DNA of 64,000 nucleotides from Elusimicrobiota bacterium (lineage in GTDB: Bacteria > CG03 > SLGR01). How positions within the stretch are numbered: position 1 is the stretch's first letter; each line of letters starts with the position of its first letter. Below are positions 17,367 to 26,808 of the stretch, one piece after another. The notes below the pieces were generated by a model. The model was not told where the DNA came from, did no database searches, and saw nothing but the letters and a program-made list of their open reading frames with translations. The DNA is taken from positions 1 to 64,000 of the forward strand of contig PWEK01000094.1 of assembly GCA_003553445.1 (NCBI GenBank), read 5' to 3'. Position numbers and translations under genes: made by a program.

Positions 17367-18128
17367 TCATTTTTCTGCCGCTTCTTTTATGATAGAATAA
17401 AATGAATCAGCATCAAGACTCGCGCCTCCGACGAGGCCCCCGTCAACATTCTTTTTCTCCAGCAGCGATCCCGCATTTGCCGGCTTCATACTTCCTCCGT
17501 ACAGTATCCTGATTTTTTCGGCTGTTTCTCCGGAAGACAATTCGGAGATGGTCTCCCTAACGAATTTATGAGCCTCCTCAGCCTGCTCGGGCGTAGCCGT
17601 CTTTCCAGTTCCAATTGCCCATACGGGCTCATACGCCACTGTAACAGCGCTCCACTCTTTTGATGTTAACCCGGAAAAACCGACAGACAGTTGTTTTTTC
17701 AACACATCAAATGTTTCCTCATTTTCCCTTTCTTCAAGAGATTCCCCGATGCAGACTACCGGTTTCAGCGATGAATGAATTGCTGCCTTTAGTTTTTTGT
17801 TAACCAGCTCATCCGTACACCCAAAATACTGCCTTCTCTCTGAATGCCCGATTATCACGCTGTCACATCCGATTTCTTTTAACATTCCGGCAGATATTTC
17901 TCCTGTATAAGCTCCCGATGCCTCATGGTGCATATTCTGCGCAGCAAGAAATATTTTGGAACCCCTTACACACTTGCTTGCCTCATCAAGAGCTGTATAA
18001 GGCGGGGCCACCATTATATCAGCCTTATCCACACTCTCCACCTTATCTTTCAACGATCTGATAAGATCTGCAGCCTCTCCCTTTGTCTTGTTCATTTTCC
18101 AGTTTCCCGCAATTAATGGTTTTCTCAT
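17367..18128 (-). CDS. tpiA: Triosephosphate isomerase
   Basis: Interconverts dihydroxyacetone phosphate and glyceraldehyde-3-phosphate. 253 aa. The catalytic Lys is in AGNWKMN, the electrophilic His in IGHSERR, the base Glu in AYEPVWAIGTG, and the phosphate loops are YGGSM and VGGASLD. A clear ribosome-binding site, CGGAGG, precedes ATG by about 6 nt. It leads the short group tpiA-rpiB-deoC. Confidence 0.97.
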   Translation of the reverse strand: MRKPLIAGNWKMNKTKGEAADLIRSLKDKVESVDKADIMVAPPYTALDEASKCVRGSKIFLAAQNMHHEASGAYTGEISAGMLKEIGCDSVIIGHSERRQYFGCTDELVNKKLKAAIHSSLKPVVCIGESLEERENEETFDVLKKQLSVGFSGLTSKEWSAVTVAYEPVWAIGTGKTATPEQAEEAHKFVRETISELSSGETAEKIRILYGGSMKPANAGSLLEKKNVDGGLVGGASLDADSFYSIIKEAAEK

Positions 18129-18233
18129 TATTTCCTCCGTTATTCCGTCTGTTTTCCTCTATCCTTTAGTTTTCTTAAAAACCCTAAAATTTAGAGTTTA
18201 TCAACATTAAATTTACCCGTCAACCTATTCCAG

Positions 18234-19775
18234 TCAAAGCCTTACATTCACAAGCCGTCCTTCTTTCACCGCATTTATAGAACGATTGTTTTTAATGTAC
18301 TCTATCTGCAAATCCCTGAAACCTTCAGAACTTTCTTCGATAACATCGGCATCACTGAAATGTCCGTATCCGCCCGGACCTTTTGAAAGATATGCAGTCA
18401 CAGCCACCTTTAAGCTCTCATCTTCCCTCAATTCCCTCTTCCGTCCATCCTCATCTTCAAGAATAACATTCAGCAGCCTATTTCCTTCAGGCAAAGAATC
18501 GTTATAAAGCACCTGCATTCCCGAAACCTGCATTATTGAATACCTTTCGGAAAGACTTATTTCCAAAATTTCCCTTATTTGCTTTCCGGTCAATTCCATT
18601 TTTACTATCCTGTCATTGAAAGGCGAAACACTCCATATATCTCTTAACTTTATCCTTCCTTTCGGTATGCTCGCCCTTATCCTGTGGGGGGACTGGAAAG
18701 CTAAATCGGCCCCCATCTTTTCTCGCATCAAATCTGTTTGCCAGTTTCCAATAGAAAGCTCACCATGTTTAACCCCTTCGCCGACAGTGTAGTTTGGCAT
18801 GTAGTTCTCCGAAACACCAATTTCTTCCCAAAAATCATCCTGAATATTCTCTTCTTCAAGCCTGGCTTTTATTTCCGTGCTTTCGGAATATTTTTCACCC
18901 GAAATAAATTCAAACTTATTTGTATAAGACAGTATTTTATTTTGTCTCGAACAGTAAAACAATGTAAGCTTCCCCGGGTGCGCATACTCATAACCGGAGT
19001 GTCCCAGCAAAACACCATTAAATATTGCGGCATCCCTCATTTTCTCATTAGGCTGTCCCCCCAGGATAACATCAATTCCTTCTATTTTTTCCGATATATT
19101 TTTATCATGTTCAATGCCCCCGTTTGAAAGAAGAATCCTGATATCCGCACCTTCCCCGCTCATCTTTTCAGCCGCTCTTATAGCTGACTCCTGCCAGTCC
19201 CGCTGCTTTAGACCCCCCATCTTTTCCGCCGGTATATGATTTTGCGCATAAGGCGAAACCAGGCCGGCTACCCCGACCTTTACTCCCCCTATTTCCATAA
19301 AAGCCGGCTCCCGCAATAAACCGGATGCGCTTTCGCTTTCTTCATCAAAAATATTTGCAGCCAAAAAAGGAAACTCTGCCGAATTAATTAAACTTTCGAG
19401 AATGTCCCGGCCGTATAAAAAGTCATAACTCCCTAAAGCGCAGGCATCATACCCCAGGGTGTTTTTAATATCAACCACCATCCTGCCCTGTGTAACAACC
19501 GCTTCCGGGGCCCCGTGAAGCATATTTCCTGAATCAAGGAGAATATAGGGTTTATCCAGGCCGGATATAAAACTTTTGAACTTCATCAGTCCCCCCGCAG
19601 CCTCACTCTTTCCCTGCACCTCCATATTTACAGGAAGAATATTTCCATGGCCGTCGGAGGTATATACAACCGTAACCGGTCTTACGCCGCTGCTCCAGTA
19701 TACGAAGTACATGCCGGCTGTTAATGCCAGAACGGATATGAAAAATGCTATTCGCTTAATAAATTTTAAATACAC
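18234..19775 (-). CDS. Degenerate 5'-nucleotidase / UshA-like protein
   Basis: 513 aa: N-terminal membrane anchor or signal (about 7-27), a metallophosphatase-type domain (about 33-280) and a 5_nucleotid_C domain (about 330-500, with SPHRIR, SPFNDRIV, LTGKQIREIL). The first metal pair is kept (D41 and H43 in SDGHGN, D81). GNHE is replaced by GSYD (S116, Y117), the later ligand His is Asn (LSNGG), and the GGHxH motif is GGQPN. Most metal ligands are therefore gone, and I expect a binding protein or pseudoenzyme rather than a nucleotidase. Its C-terminal substrate domain is intact. A perfect-consensus promoter drives it, so it is probably well expressed and could capture nucleosides for the operon downstream. 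Confidence 0.82.
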   Translation of the reverse strand: MYLKFIKRIAFFISVLALTAGMYFVYWSSGVRPVTVVYTSDGHGNILPVNMEVQGKSEAAGGLMKFKSFISGLDKPYILLDSGNMLHGAPEAVVTQGRMVVDIKNTLGYDACALGSYDFLYGRDILESLINSAEFPFLAANIFDEESESASGLLREPAFMEIGGVKVGVAGLVSPYAQNHIPAEKMGGLKQRDWQESAIRAAEKMSGEGADIRILLSNGGIEHDKNISEKIEGIDVILGGQPNEKMRDAAIFNGVLLGHSGYEYAHPGKLTLFYCSRQNKILSYTNKFEFISGEKYSESTEIKARLEEENIQDDFWEEIGVSENYMPNYTVGEGVKHGELSIGNWQTDLMREKMGADLAFQSPHRIRASIPKGRIKLRDIWSVSPFNDRIVKMELTGKQIREILEISLSERYSIMQVSGMQVLYNDSLPEGNRLLNVILEDEDGRKRELREDESLKVAVTAYLSKGPGGYGHFSDADVIEESSEGFRDLQIEYIKNNRSINAVKEGRLVNVRL

Positions 19776-19798
19776 ATAAATTTCCTTTAATATATTAA

Positions 19799-19827
19799 AT
19801 TATAATTCAGTACAAATTGTATGTCAA
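19799..19827 (-). promoter_or_regulatory. Perfect-consensus sigma-70-type promoter
   Basis: On the minus strand TTGACA (19822-19827) and TATAAT (19799-19804) are 17 bp apart. The expected start is near 19792, leaving a short leader with AAAGGA before the ATG at 19775. It drives the UshA-like gene and perhaps tpiA and the genes after it. Confidence 0.8.
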
Positions 19828-19906
19828 AAAGAGTTAACCCGCTGCCGCTTGAAAACTTCATGGAGTCCCGCCCTTAAGGCGCATAACCGTAATTTTGGAA
19901 ATGAAC

Positions 19907-21175
19907 TTACAAATCCATTGATTCAACTTCCATGGATTTCAAAAACTCCTCATTTGACTTTGTCGAACGCATCTTCTGAAGCATAAGCTCCATGGCTTCC
20001 ACTACCCCAAGAGGATTCAGAACTTTTCTAAGCACCCATACCTTGTTTAATTCTTCTTCAGTGAGAAGAAGCTCTTCTTTTCTGGTACCCGAGCGAAAGA
20101 TATCTATAGCCGGAAAAACCCTTTTATTAACCAGTCTTCTATCCAGATTAACTTCCATGTTTCCTGTGCCTTTAAACTCTTCAAAAATCACATCATCCAT
20201 CCTTGATCCGGTTTCTATAAGAGCCGTAGCTACTACCGTCAGGCTGCCGCCCTCCTCAACATTCCTTGCTGAGCCGAATATTCTTTTGGGCCGCTGCAGC
20301 GCCTGCGAATCCACACCTCCGGTTAGAACCCTCCCCGATGAAGGCGCAATTGTATTATATGCTCTTGCCAACCGGGTTATGGAATCCATCAATATGACAA
20401 CATCCTCTCCATGTTCAGTCAGCCTCTTTGCTTTTTCCAGAACCATCTCACTTACCTGGATATGCCTCTGCGCAGACTCGTCAAATGTGGAACTGAAGAC
20501 ATCCCCTTTTACCGAACGCTTCATGTCGGTTACCTCTTCAGGCCTTTCTCCGACAAGAAGAACGATAAGCTTTACTTCCGGATGATTAGTAGTCACCGCG
20601 TTTGCAATCTTCTGCAGAAGAATTGTTTTTCCTGCGCGCGGCGGGGAAACAATAAGCGAACGCTGACCTTTTCCTATAGGTGTAAGCAGATTCATTATCC
20701 TCGTTTCGACATCGCTCGATTTTGTTTCCAGGTTCAACCTTTCTTCGGGATACAGCGGAGTAAGATCTTCAAACTTCGTTCTCTTTCTTATATCCGCGGG
20801 GTCATCATTATTAACCGCCTCCACCTTAAGGAGAGCATGATAACTTTCACCGTTTTTCGGAGGCCTTACTTCCCCATAAACCATATCCCCCTTTCTCAGA
20901 AGAAATTTCTTTATCTGCGAAGGTGAAACATATATATCATCCGATCCGCTTACATAATTATTTTTTGAAGACCTTAAAAAACCAAAGCCGTCGGGAAGTA
21001 TTTCCAGAACACCTTCTTTATATATTTTTCCGTTGTTGTTTTTCCGATGATGCGCCTTCATTAACTCCGCAACAAGATCTCTTTTTCTCAATTCACTACA
21101 TTCTTTAAGACCCGCCTTCTTTGCCTCGCTTCTAAGCTCTTTTACCGGTTTTTTGCTTAATTCCGTTATTTTCAT
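19907..21175 (-). CDS. rho: Transcription termination factor Rho
   Basis: Hexameric RNA helicase for factor-dependent termination. 422 aa. An N-terminal Rho_N/SAP-like helical domain ([18 protein letters not shown]) and a cold-shock RNA-binding domain ([15 protein letters not shown]) precede the ATPase: [12 protein letters not shown] (P-loop), [25 protein letters not shown] (Walker B) and the [12 protein letters not shown] loop. Length matches the standard form with no long insert. Its start overlaps the coaE stop by one base (TAATG). Confidence 0.97.
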   Translation of the reverse strand: MKITELSKKPVKELRSEAKKAGLKECSELRKRDLVAELMKAHHRKNNNGKIYKEGVLEILPDGFGFLRSSKNNYVSGSDDIYVSPSQIKKFLLRKGDMVYGEVRPPKNGESYHALLKVEAVNNDDPADIRKRTKFEDLTPLYPEERLNLETKSSDVETRIMNLLTPIGKGQRSLIVSPPRAGKTILLQKIANAVTTNHPEVKLIVLLVGERPEEVTDMKRSVKGDVFSSTFDESAQRHIQVSEMVLEKAKRLTEHGEDVVILMDSITRLARAYNTIAPSSGRVLTGGVDSQALQRPKRIFGSARNVEEGGSLTVVATALIETGSRMDDVIFEEFKGTGNMEVNLDRRLVNKRVFPAIDIFRSGTRKEELLLTEEELNKVWVLRKVLNPLGVVEAMELMLQKMRSTKSNEEFLKSMEVESMDL

Positions 21176-21777
21176 TACTTCTCCTCCAGTATTTCTCTCA
21201 TAATTTCCTTTAACCTCTCTTTTTCTTTATCCAAAGGTTCTCCACCGTCAAGAATAAAATCGGCCCTCCTCTTTTTCTCCTCCTGCGGCATCTGAATTTT
21301 CAGCCACCTCCCGGCGTCCTTTTCATCAACATCCCTTTCTTCCTTTATCCTTTTAACCAGCTCCTTTTCTGAAGCAAAAAGAAGAAGAACAACATCAAAC
21401 ATTCCCTCGCCTCCTGCTTCAAAAAGAAGCGGCACTTCCGCCGCAGCGGCCCGACACCCCTTCTTTTGCCACTCTTTAAATTTTTCATTTATTTTTTTCA
21501 GTACAACCGGATGAGTAAAATTTTCCACCTGTTCCCTGAAACTCTTTTTTTCAAGAAGCCTTGCAGCCATCTTTCTTCTGTCAATACTTGAATCTTCTTT
21601 TATAAACTCATCTCCCCAGTTTTTCTTCATAAACCTCCAGAAAATCCTCCCCGGCTGCTGCAGTTTCCTTACTATTTCATCGCTTGATATAACACAAAAC
21701 CCGTATTCCGAATTTAGAATATTCAATACCGTGGATTTTCCGGAAGCCATGCTTCCTGTTATACCCATTTTCAGCAT
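21175..21777 (-). CDS. coaE: Dephospho-CoA kinase
   Basis: Last step of coenzyme A synthesis: phosphorylates the 3'-hydroxyl of dephospho-CoA. 200 aa with P-loop GSMASGKST, the DEIVRKL substrate Asp, [13 protein letters not shown] and the lid Arg region. The gene overlaps polA upstream by 7 bp and abuts rho. The polA-coaE-rho order is frequent in bacteria. Confidence 0.94.
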   Translation of the reverse strand: MLKMGITGSMASGKSTVLNILNSEYGFCVISSDEIVRKLQQPGRIFWRFMKKNWGDEFIKEDSSIDRRKMAARLLEKKSFREQVENFTHPVVLKKINEKFKEWQKKGCRAAAAEVPLLFEAGGEGMFDVVLLLFASEKELVKRIKEERDVDEKDAGRWLKIQMPQEEKKRRADFILDGGEPLDKEKERLKEIMREILEEK

Positions 21778-24425
21778 TTTTCCAGATCTCTCCAGTTTTC
21801 CCCTTTCTTAAAATCAACAGTAAGAGGAACTGAAAGCCTTACCGAATTCTCCATGATTTCTTTTACCTCTCCAATCACCTCATCAGCATTTCCAGCTGGA
21901 ACCTCAAAGAGAAGCTCATCGTGTATTTGCAGAAGCATTTTCACCTCCCCCTCATTTAAATTAAATCTCTTTAAAAGCTCTATCATCGCCTTCTTTATTA
22001 TATCTGCAGCGCTTCCCTGAATAGGTGTATTTACAGCTATCCTTTCAGAAAATTTTCTTCTTGCTGAATTCCGGCTGTTTATCTCCGGAATATACCTCCT
22101 CCTGCCGAAAATTGTCTTAACATAACCCTTTTCCCTTGCCCCGGAAACAGCATTCTCCATATAGGATGAAACACCGGTGTATCTTTTAAAATACTTCTTT
22201 ATAAATTCGGACGATTCCCTTTCATCCATATCAACCCTCTGAGCAAGCCCCCAGGATGACATTCCATATACAATACCGAAGTTTATGGCTTTCGCCTTTT
22301 TTCTCATCTCTTCGCTCACCTTATCTTCCGCAACATCAAATATCCTGGTTGCCGTACGGGCATGGATATCCTGTTCATTGCAAAAACTTTTTACAAGGTC
22401 TTTATCCTTAGAAATATGAGCAAGAACCCTTAGGTCAATCTGAGAATAATCAGCGCTTATAAAAATATTTTTCTCATCCGGAACAAATGTTTTTCTTATA
22501 AGACAACCCTCGAATGTTTTTACCGGAATATTCTGAAGGTTGGGCTCAGTTGAAGAAAGCCTTCCTGTGGCTGTTGTTGTAATATTAAAACTTGTATGAA
22601 GCCTGCCTGTTTGCGGAGATATGAGCTCCGGAAGAGGCTTTATATACGTCGAAAGAAGCTTCTGCAGCCGCCTGTACCTTAGAATCTTATCAGGAAGCGG
22701 ATGTTTTCGGCTCAACTTAACTAAAACATCTTCAGCCGTAGAATAACCTGTCTTAGTTTTACGAACGGGATTTAAACCTATCTTATCAAAAAGGATCACG
22801 GAAAGCTGCTTTGACGAATTGACATTAAATTTCTCTCCGGCGCAAGAAAATATCTCATCTTCCAGCTTTCTTAACTCCTTTTTAAACCTCCCCTCGGTCT
22901 TTTTTAATTCATTTCTTTCCACTCTGATTCCGGTCAACTCCATTTCCGCCAGCACCCTGCTTAAAGGAAGCTCTATATTAAAATAAAGATCTTCTACATC
23001 CTCCTCTTTTATTCGCCTTCTCAATATTTTCTCAAGTTCAAAAAGAGCCGCAAGTCTCTTCCCGGCAGTTTCAGCTGCTTTTTCAAAATCCAGCTCCCAG
23101 GGTTTTTCTCCATAGCCTCCGGGCTTCCACCCAAGAAAAGAATCCGCAATATCAGCCAGGTTATAAGAAGTAGATGATGATGATACCGCGTAAGCGGCTG
23201 TTTTAATGTCAAAAGAATAATTCACCGGTTTTATTTCTTCAGTTTTCAAGAATTTATATACATCTTTTATATCATAAGCCAGAATGCCTGGCTTAGCTTT
23301 ATTTGCATATTTGTTTATTATTTTCTTTATTTCTCCCCATTCAGGCTGGGATGAAACCCCCAGATAACTGTGATTTACCGGAATGTAGCACACATTTTCT
23401 CCGTCAAAACTTAAAGCAAGGCCGACGACCTCTTTTCCTATACTGAAGCCCTTATCGGACTCATATACAACCTCAACCCCGAGTCTTTCTTTAGCTTTAG
23501 CCCCTTTCAAAAAACCGCTCAACTCGCTTCCGGCTGATATCACTTCTGTCTTTAGATTGTTTTTCTTTTCGCCATCATCCACCCAGTCGGATATCAGCTT
23601 ATCAAAACTCAGTTTTCTGAATTCTTCCTTAAGCTTACCGGTATCAGGGCCAACCCAGCAGCAGTCATCAATTTCCAGAGGCAGATCAATATCATCTATA
23701 AGGCCGGCAAGCCTTTTTGAGATATAGGCATCATCCCGGTATTTTTCCAGCTTCTTCTTAACCGAAGGCTTAACCTCGTCTATATGACTGTATATTCCTT
23801 CAAGATCCTTATACTTTTCCAGAAGCTTCCGCGCTGTAACAGGACCTATCCCCCTTATCCCTGGGAGATTATCGGATTTATCTCCTACAAGAGCGAGATA
23901 ATCAGTAACCTGTGCCGGGTCAATGCCAAGATGATTCTTTACCCCGCCTTTGTCATATATTATATCCCGAATTCCATTTGAAACCTTCACGTTTTTTCTA
24001 ACAATCTGAAGAATATCCTTATCCCCCGTAACTACAAGAACCGGAATGTTTTTTTCGGAGGCTTTCCGCGCGAAAGTTGCAAGGATATCATCGGCTTCAT
24101 ATCCTTCACTGCTCATGTATCTTATTTTTAATGCTTCAAGAACTGTATAAACCTTTTCAAACTGACCTATCAAATCTTTATCTGTTTCTTCCCTGTGTGC
24201 TTTATAATCCTTATAATCCCTGTGCCTGAAAGTTGGCTTTTTGTGATCAAAAGCAACCAGGACATGAGTGGGATCATGCATATTTATCGTTTTCTTAAGC
24301 ATTCTTAAAAATCCGTAAACCGCATTTATGACATTTCCGTTTGCATCTGTTAACCTTGGTAAAGCGTGAAATGCGCGGTGTAGATATGAATTGCCATCAA
24401 CTAATACAATTTTCTTTTTATCCAT
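21771..24425 (-). CDS. polA: DNA polymerase I with a degenerate proofreading domain
   Basis: 884 aa. The N-terminal 5'-3' FEN-type exonuclease (about 1-290) keeps its acidic residues (LVDGNSYLHRAFH, GYEADDILAT, VTGDKDILQ, GDKSDNLPG). The central 3'-5' exonuclease domain (about 300-480) has lost the motif I Asp (GVEVVYES instead of a D-x-E) and lacks a clear YxxxD, so it is probably inactive, as in Taq and Bst polymerases. The C-terminal polymerase has motif A SADYSQIDLRVLAH, motif B around INFGIVYGMS and motif C QIHDELLFE. No obvious ribosome-binding site precedes the ATG. Confidence 0.95.
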   Translation of the reverse strand: MDKKKIVLVDGNSYLHRAFHALPRLTDANGNVINAVYGFLRMLKKTINMHDPTHVLVAFDHKKPTFRHRDYKDYKAHREETDKDLIGQFEKVYTVLEALKIRYMSSEGYEADDILATFARKASEKNIPVLVVTGDKDILQIVRKNVKVSNGIRDIIYDKGGVKNHLGIDPAQVTDYLALVGDKSDNLPGIRGIGPVTARKLLEKYKDLEGIYSHIDEVKPSVKKKLEKYRDDAYISKRLAGLIDDIDLPLEIDDCCWVGPDTGKLKEEFRKLSFDKLISDWVDDGEKKNNLKTEVISAGSELSGFLKGAKAKERLGVEVVYESDKGFSIGKEVVGLALSFDGENVCYIPVNHSYLGVSSQPEWGEIKKIINKYANKAKPGILAYDIKDVYKFLKTEEIKPVNYSFDIKTAAYAVSSSSTSYNLADIADSFLGWKPGGYGEKPWELDFEKAAETAGKRLAALFELEKILRRRIKEEDVEDLYFNIELPLSRVLAEMELTGIRVERNELKKTEGRFKKELRKLEDEIFSCAGEKFNVNSSKQLSVILFDKIGLNPVRKTKTGYSTAEDVLVKLSRKHPLPDKILRYRRLQKLLSTYIKPLPELISPQTGRLHTSFNITTTATGRLSSTEPNLQNIPVKTFEGCLIRKTFVPDEKNIFISADYSQIDLRVLAHISKDKDLVKSFCNEQDIHARTATRIFDVAEDKVSEEMRKKAKAINFGIVYGMSSWGLAQRVDMDERESSEFIKKYFKRYTGVSSYMENAVSGAREKGYVKTIFGRRRYIPEINSRNSARRKFSERIAVNTPIQGSAADIIKKAMIELLKRFNLNEGEVKMLLQIHDELLFEVPAGNADEVIGEVKEIMENSVRLSVPLTVDFKKGENWRDLEKC

Positions 24426-24607
24426 TTAACATAAATTCAAATTTTAAGGACAACCTTTTATTTTATTTAATCAGCATGCGCTGTTTTAGCCCTTTAAGGG
24501 AAGCATTTATTTTATAATTTATTTATTTTTTCTCATACGTTTTTTTACCAGTGAATGAATTTTAATACCGGTAAGTCAGTTAATGATAACACAACTGCCT
24601 TTCTTTG

Positions 24608-25051
24608 TCAAATATATTTTTTCCTTTCACGCTCCATTTCACGTTCAATTGTTTTTCTCTTTATTGTTTCTCTTTTGTCTTTTTTCTTTTTCCCCCTGGC
24701 CAGGCCTAAAGATACCTTAGCCCATCCCCTTTTGAAGTATATTCTGGTGGGTACAAGAGTGACCCCCTTTCTTTCCGTACTCTTGGCTATATAACTTATT
24801 TCCTTTTTTTTCAGCAGGAGTTTTCTTTCTCTCCTGGGCTCACATTCCTCGGCCCGCGCCTTCTGATATGGACTGATATGCGCATTAATAAGAAACACCT
24901 CCCCTTCTTTCAACCTGGCGTAGCTTTGGTTTATGTCAACCCTGGCAGCCCTTACAGATTTCACCTCCGACCCGGTCAGCTGTATCCCTGCCTCGATTTC
25001 ATCTATTACTTCATAATCTCTGTATGCGCGCCGATTTTTGACAACAGGCAT
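24608..25051 (-). CDS. smpB: SsrA-binding protein SmpB
   Basis: Trans-translation partner that delivers tmRNA to stalled ribosomes. 147 aa. OB-fold core with NRRAYRDYEV, GIQLTGSEVKSVR, INQSYARL and RKLLLKK, then the basic C-terminal tail (KRETIKRKTIERE) that enters the mRNA channel. No ssrA gene is visible in the window. The gene sits 14 nt after rpe. Confidence 0.95.
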   Translation of the reverse strand: MPVVKNRRAYRDYEVIDEIEAGIQLTGSEVKSVRAARVDINQSYARLKEGEVFLINAHISPYQKARAEECEPRRERKLLLKKKEISYIAKSTERKGVTLVPTRIYFKRGWAKVSLGLARGKKKKDKRETIKRKTIEREMERERKKYI

Positions 25052-25064
25052 CTCTTTCCTTCAG

Positions 25065-25715
25065 TTAAAGAGCTATGGCTGAACGTAAGCTCTTTATTCT
25101 ATCACCGGGCTCCCGTGAGCGGGTGATATATGATCCTGCAATTATCTCCTGCGCGCCGGCGGAAAAACATTCTCCCGCATTGTCGGAGTTGACTCCCCCA
25201 TCTACCGATATAAGGTAATTTAAACCGCCTTTTTTCTTTTTATCCGAAAGATTCTTTATTCGTTTAACCGATTCCGGAATGAACTTCTGGCCTCCGAACC
25301 CCGCAAAAACAGACATTACCAAAACCCTGTTTATTTTTTCATAATAAGGTTCAAGTCTGGTCAGAGGTATGTCGGGATTCAGTGAAAGACCCGTATGCGG
25401 AAAATCCAGTATCTTCTGATTTTTTTTATTCATAGTCTCCACGTGAAACGTAACTGTATCGCTGCCGGCCTCAAAAAACCTTTCTACATACTTTTCCGGT
25501 TTTAATATCATAAGGTGAGTATGCACCGGCAGCGAGGTCACCCTTTTTACCGCTGATACCACATCGGGGCCGAATGATATGTTTTCCACAAAGTTTCCAT
25601 CCATTATGTCCATATGCAATGAATCCGCGCCGGCATCCTCTACTATTTTTATCGACTCCCCTAACCGGGCAAAATCCATATTTAGTATTGATACGGAAAT
25701 TTCCCTTCTGCTCAT
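25065..25715 (-). CDS. rpe: Ribulose-phosphate 3-epimerase
   Basis: Interconverts ribulose-5- and xylulose-5-phosphate. 216-aa TIM barrel. Metal ligands are in SLHMDIMDG and HTHLM; the catalytic Asp pair is completed by SVDGGVN. Starts 4 bp inside the PASTA gene stop (ATGA overlap). In many bacteria rpe follows a PASTA kinase and rsgA; here only the PASTA part is present next to it. Confidence 0.94.
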   Translation of the reverse strand: MSRREISVSILNMDFARLGESIKIVEDAGADSLHMDIMDGNFVENISFGPDVVSAVKRVTSLPVHTHLMILKPEKYVERFFEAGSDTVTFHVETMNKKNQKILDFPHTGLSLNPDIPLTRLEPYYEKINRVLVMSVFAGFGGQKFIPESVKRIKNLSDKKKKGGLNYLISVDGGVNSDNAGECFSAGAQEIIAGSYITRSREPGDRIKSLRSAIAL

Positions 25716-26779
25716 CTGAAAAAATCTCTGAACCGGAACCTGAAACCCTCATCCGGCTCAGGTTCTATTTCCGGCTCTTCCTCTTCTTCTTCCACAAACG
25801 TTCCCCTGCGGGTCAGCACGCCGTCAGCATATATTTCAACCCTGGTTTCACCCAGGACCATAATGTTCTTTTCAATTTTACTTCCGCCCTCCATAACATC
25901 TTCAAACACAATTCTCTCCCCTAGATCATCCCTGAGCTTTATCCTTATTTCCTGTTCGTCTTCCATCTGAGAAACCTCGTGATAAAATGAAATTTCCCTT
26001 GGTCGCAATCTTTTAGCTGTATGCCTGCTTATTTTCAATTTCACTTCCGTATTTTCATCAATTACCGTTCCCTCTTCCGGCTCCTGCGACAGTATAGTTC
26101 CTTCAGGGATCTCCTCATTTACCTCAGTTTGCAGTTTGGCTATCTCTATATTTGCCCTTTCGAGCACACGACTTGCATCCCTGAGATTACGCCCCACCAG
26201 GTCTTCCATCTGGGTTATTTCCTCTTCCTCCGCCCTGCCCCTGCTGACCACAAGGTTCACGTATGTACCCTGTTCAACCACATTACCATGCGGCGGATTC
26301 TGCGATACTATGTGCCCCTGTGGGGTATCGGCGGTGTAAGTCTCTGTCTGCTCTCCCATCACAAGACCGGACTGCCTGACTAAAAGCTCCGCCTGGCGCA
26401 ATGATTCTCCCTCAACCTTAGGCACATAGACAACCTGCCCTCCCGATGATATGACGGCTTCAACAGTTCTTCCTTCTTTCACGCTGAGCCCGGGAGGCGG
26501 AGACTGGGACAATATGCTTCCCGCCGGAACCTCCGCATTATACTTTTCCGCTACTTTACGTAATGAAAGATTATATTCCGATAAAACCGTCAAAGCCTCA
26601 TCCATTGTCTTACCTTCTATATTGGGAGTAGGAACAACTTCTTTTGTTTGAATTATCCTTCTCATCAATACATTTATAAGGAAATAGGAAAATGCCGACA
26701 AGACAATTACGGCGGCTAAAAAGATAGCTATTACCCTTAATATTTTATTTATATTTATTTTTTCTTTTATGCTGTTCAT
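25712..26779 (-). CDS. Membrane protein with three PASTA domains, no kinase
   Basis: From ATG 26779 (ribosome-binding site AAGGAAGG upstream) the protein is 355 aa. A short cytoplasmic N-terminus is followed by one transmembrane helix (about 17-40) and three extracytoplasmic PASTA repeats (VVPTPNIEGKTMDEA, VYVPKVEGESLRQAE, ITQMEDLVGRNLRDA), each with the usual S/E-PxxG turn. A beta-rich segment and a Glu-rich tail ending in an FRFRFRDFF cluster come last. PASTA domains bind muropeptides or beta-lactams. The Ser/Thr kinase normally attached is absent and no kinase lies in this window. An upstream in-frame start at 26872 would overlap the preceding gene and is unlikely. Confidence 0.85.
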   Translation of the reverse strand: MNSIKEKININKILRVIAIFLAAVIVLSAFSYFLINVLMRRIIQTKEVVPTPNIEGKTMDEALTVLSEYNLSLRKVAEKYNAEVPAGSILSQSPPPGLSVKEGRTVEAVISSGGQVVYVPKVEGESLRQAELLVRQSGLVMGEQTETYTADTPQGHIVSQNPPHGNVVEQGTYVNLVVSRGRAEEEEITQMEDLVGRNLRDASRVLERANIEIAKLQTEVNEEIPEGTILSQEPEEGTVIDENTEVKLKISRHTAKRLRPREISFYHEVSQMEDEQEIRIKLRDDLGERIVFEDVMEGGSKIEKNIMVLGETRVEIYADGVLTRRGTFVEEEEEEPEIEPEPDEGFRFRFRDFFR

Positions 26780-26808
26780 TTTTCTTTTCTGCCTTCCTTG
26801 CGTACATT

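Noticed and set aside
18025-18033. Perfect DnaA box TTATCCACA
   Set aside because: Single copy inside tpiA; no cluster of boxes, AT-rich unwinding region or oriC neighbours such as dnaN or gidA.
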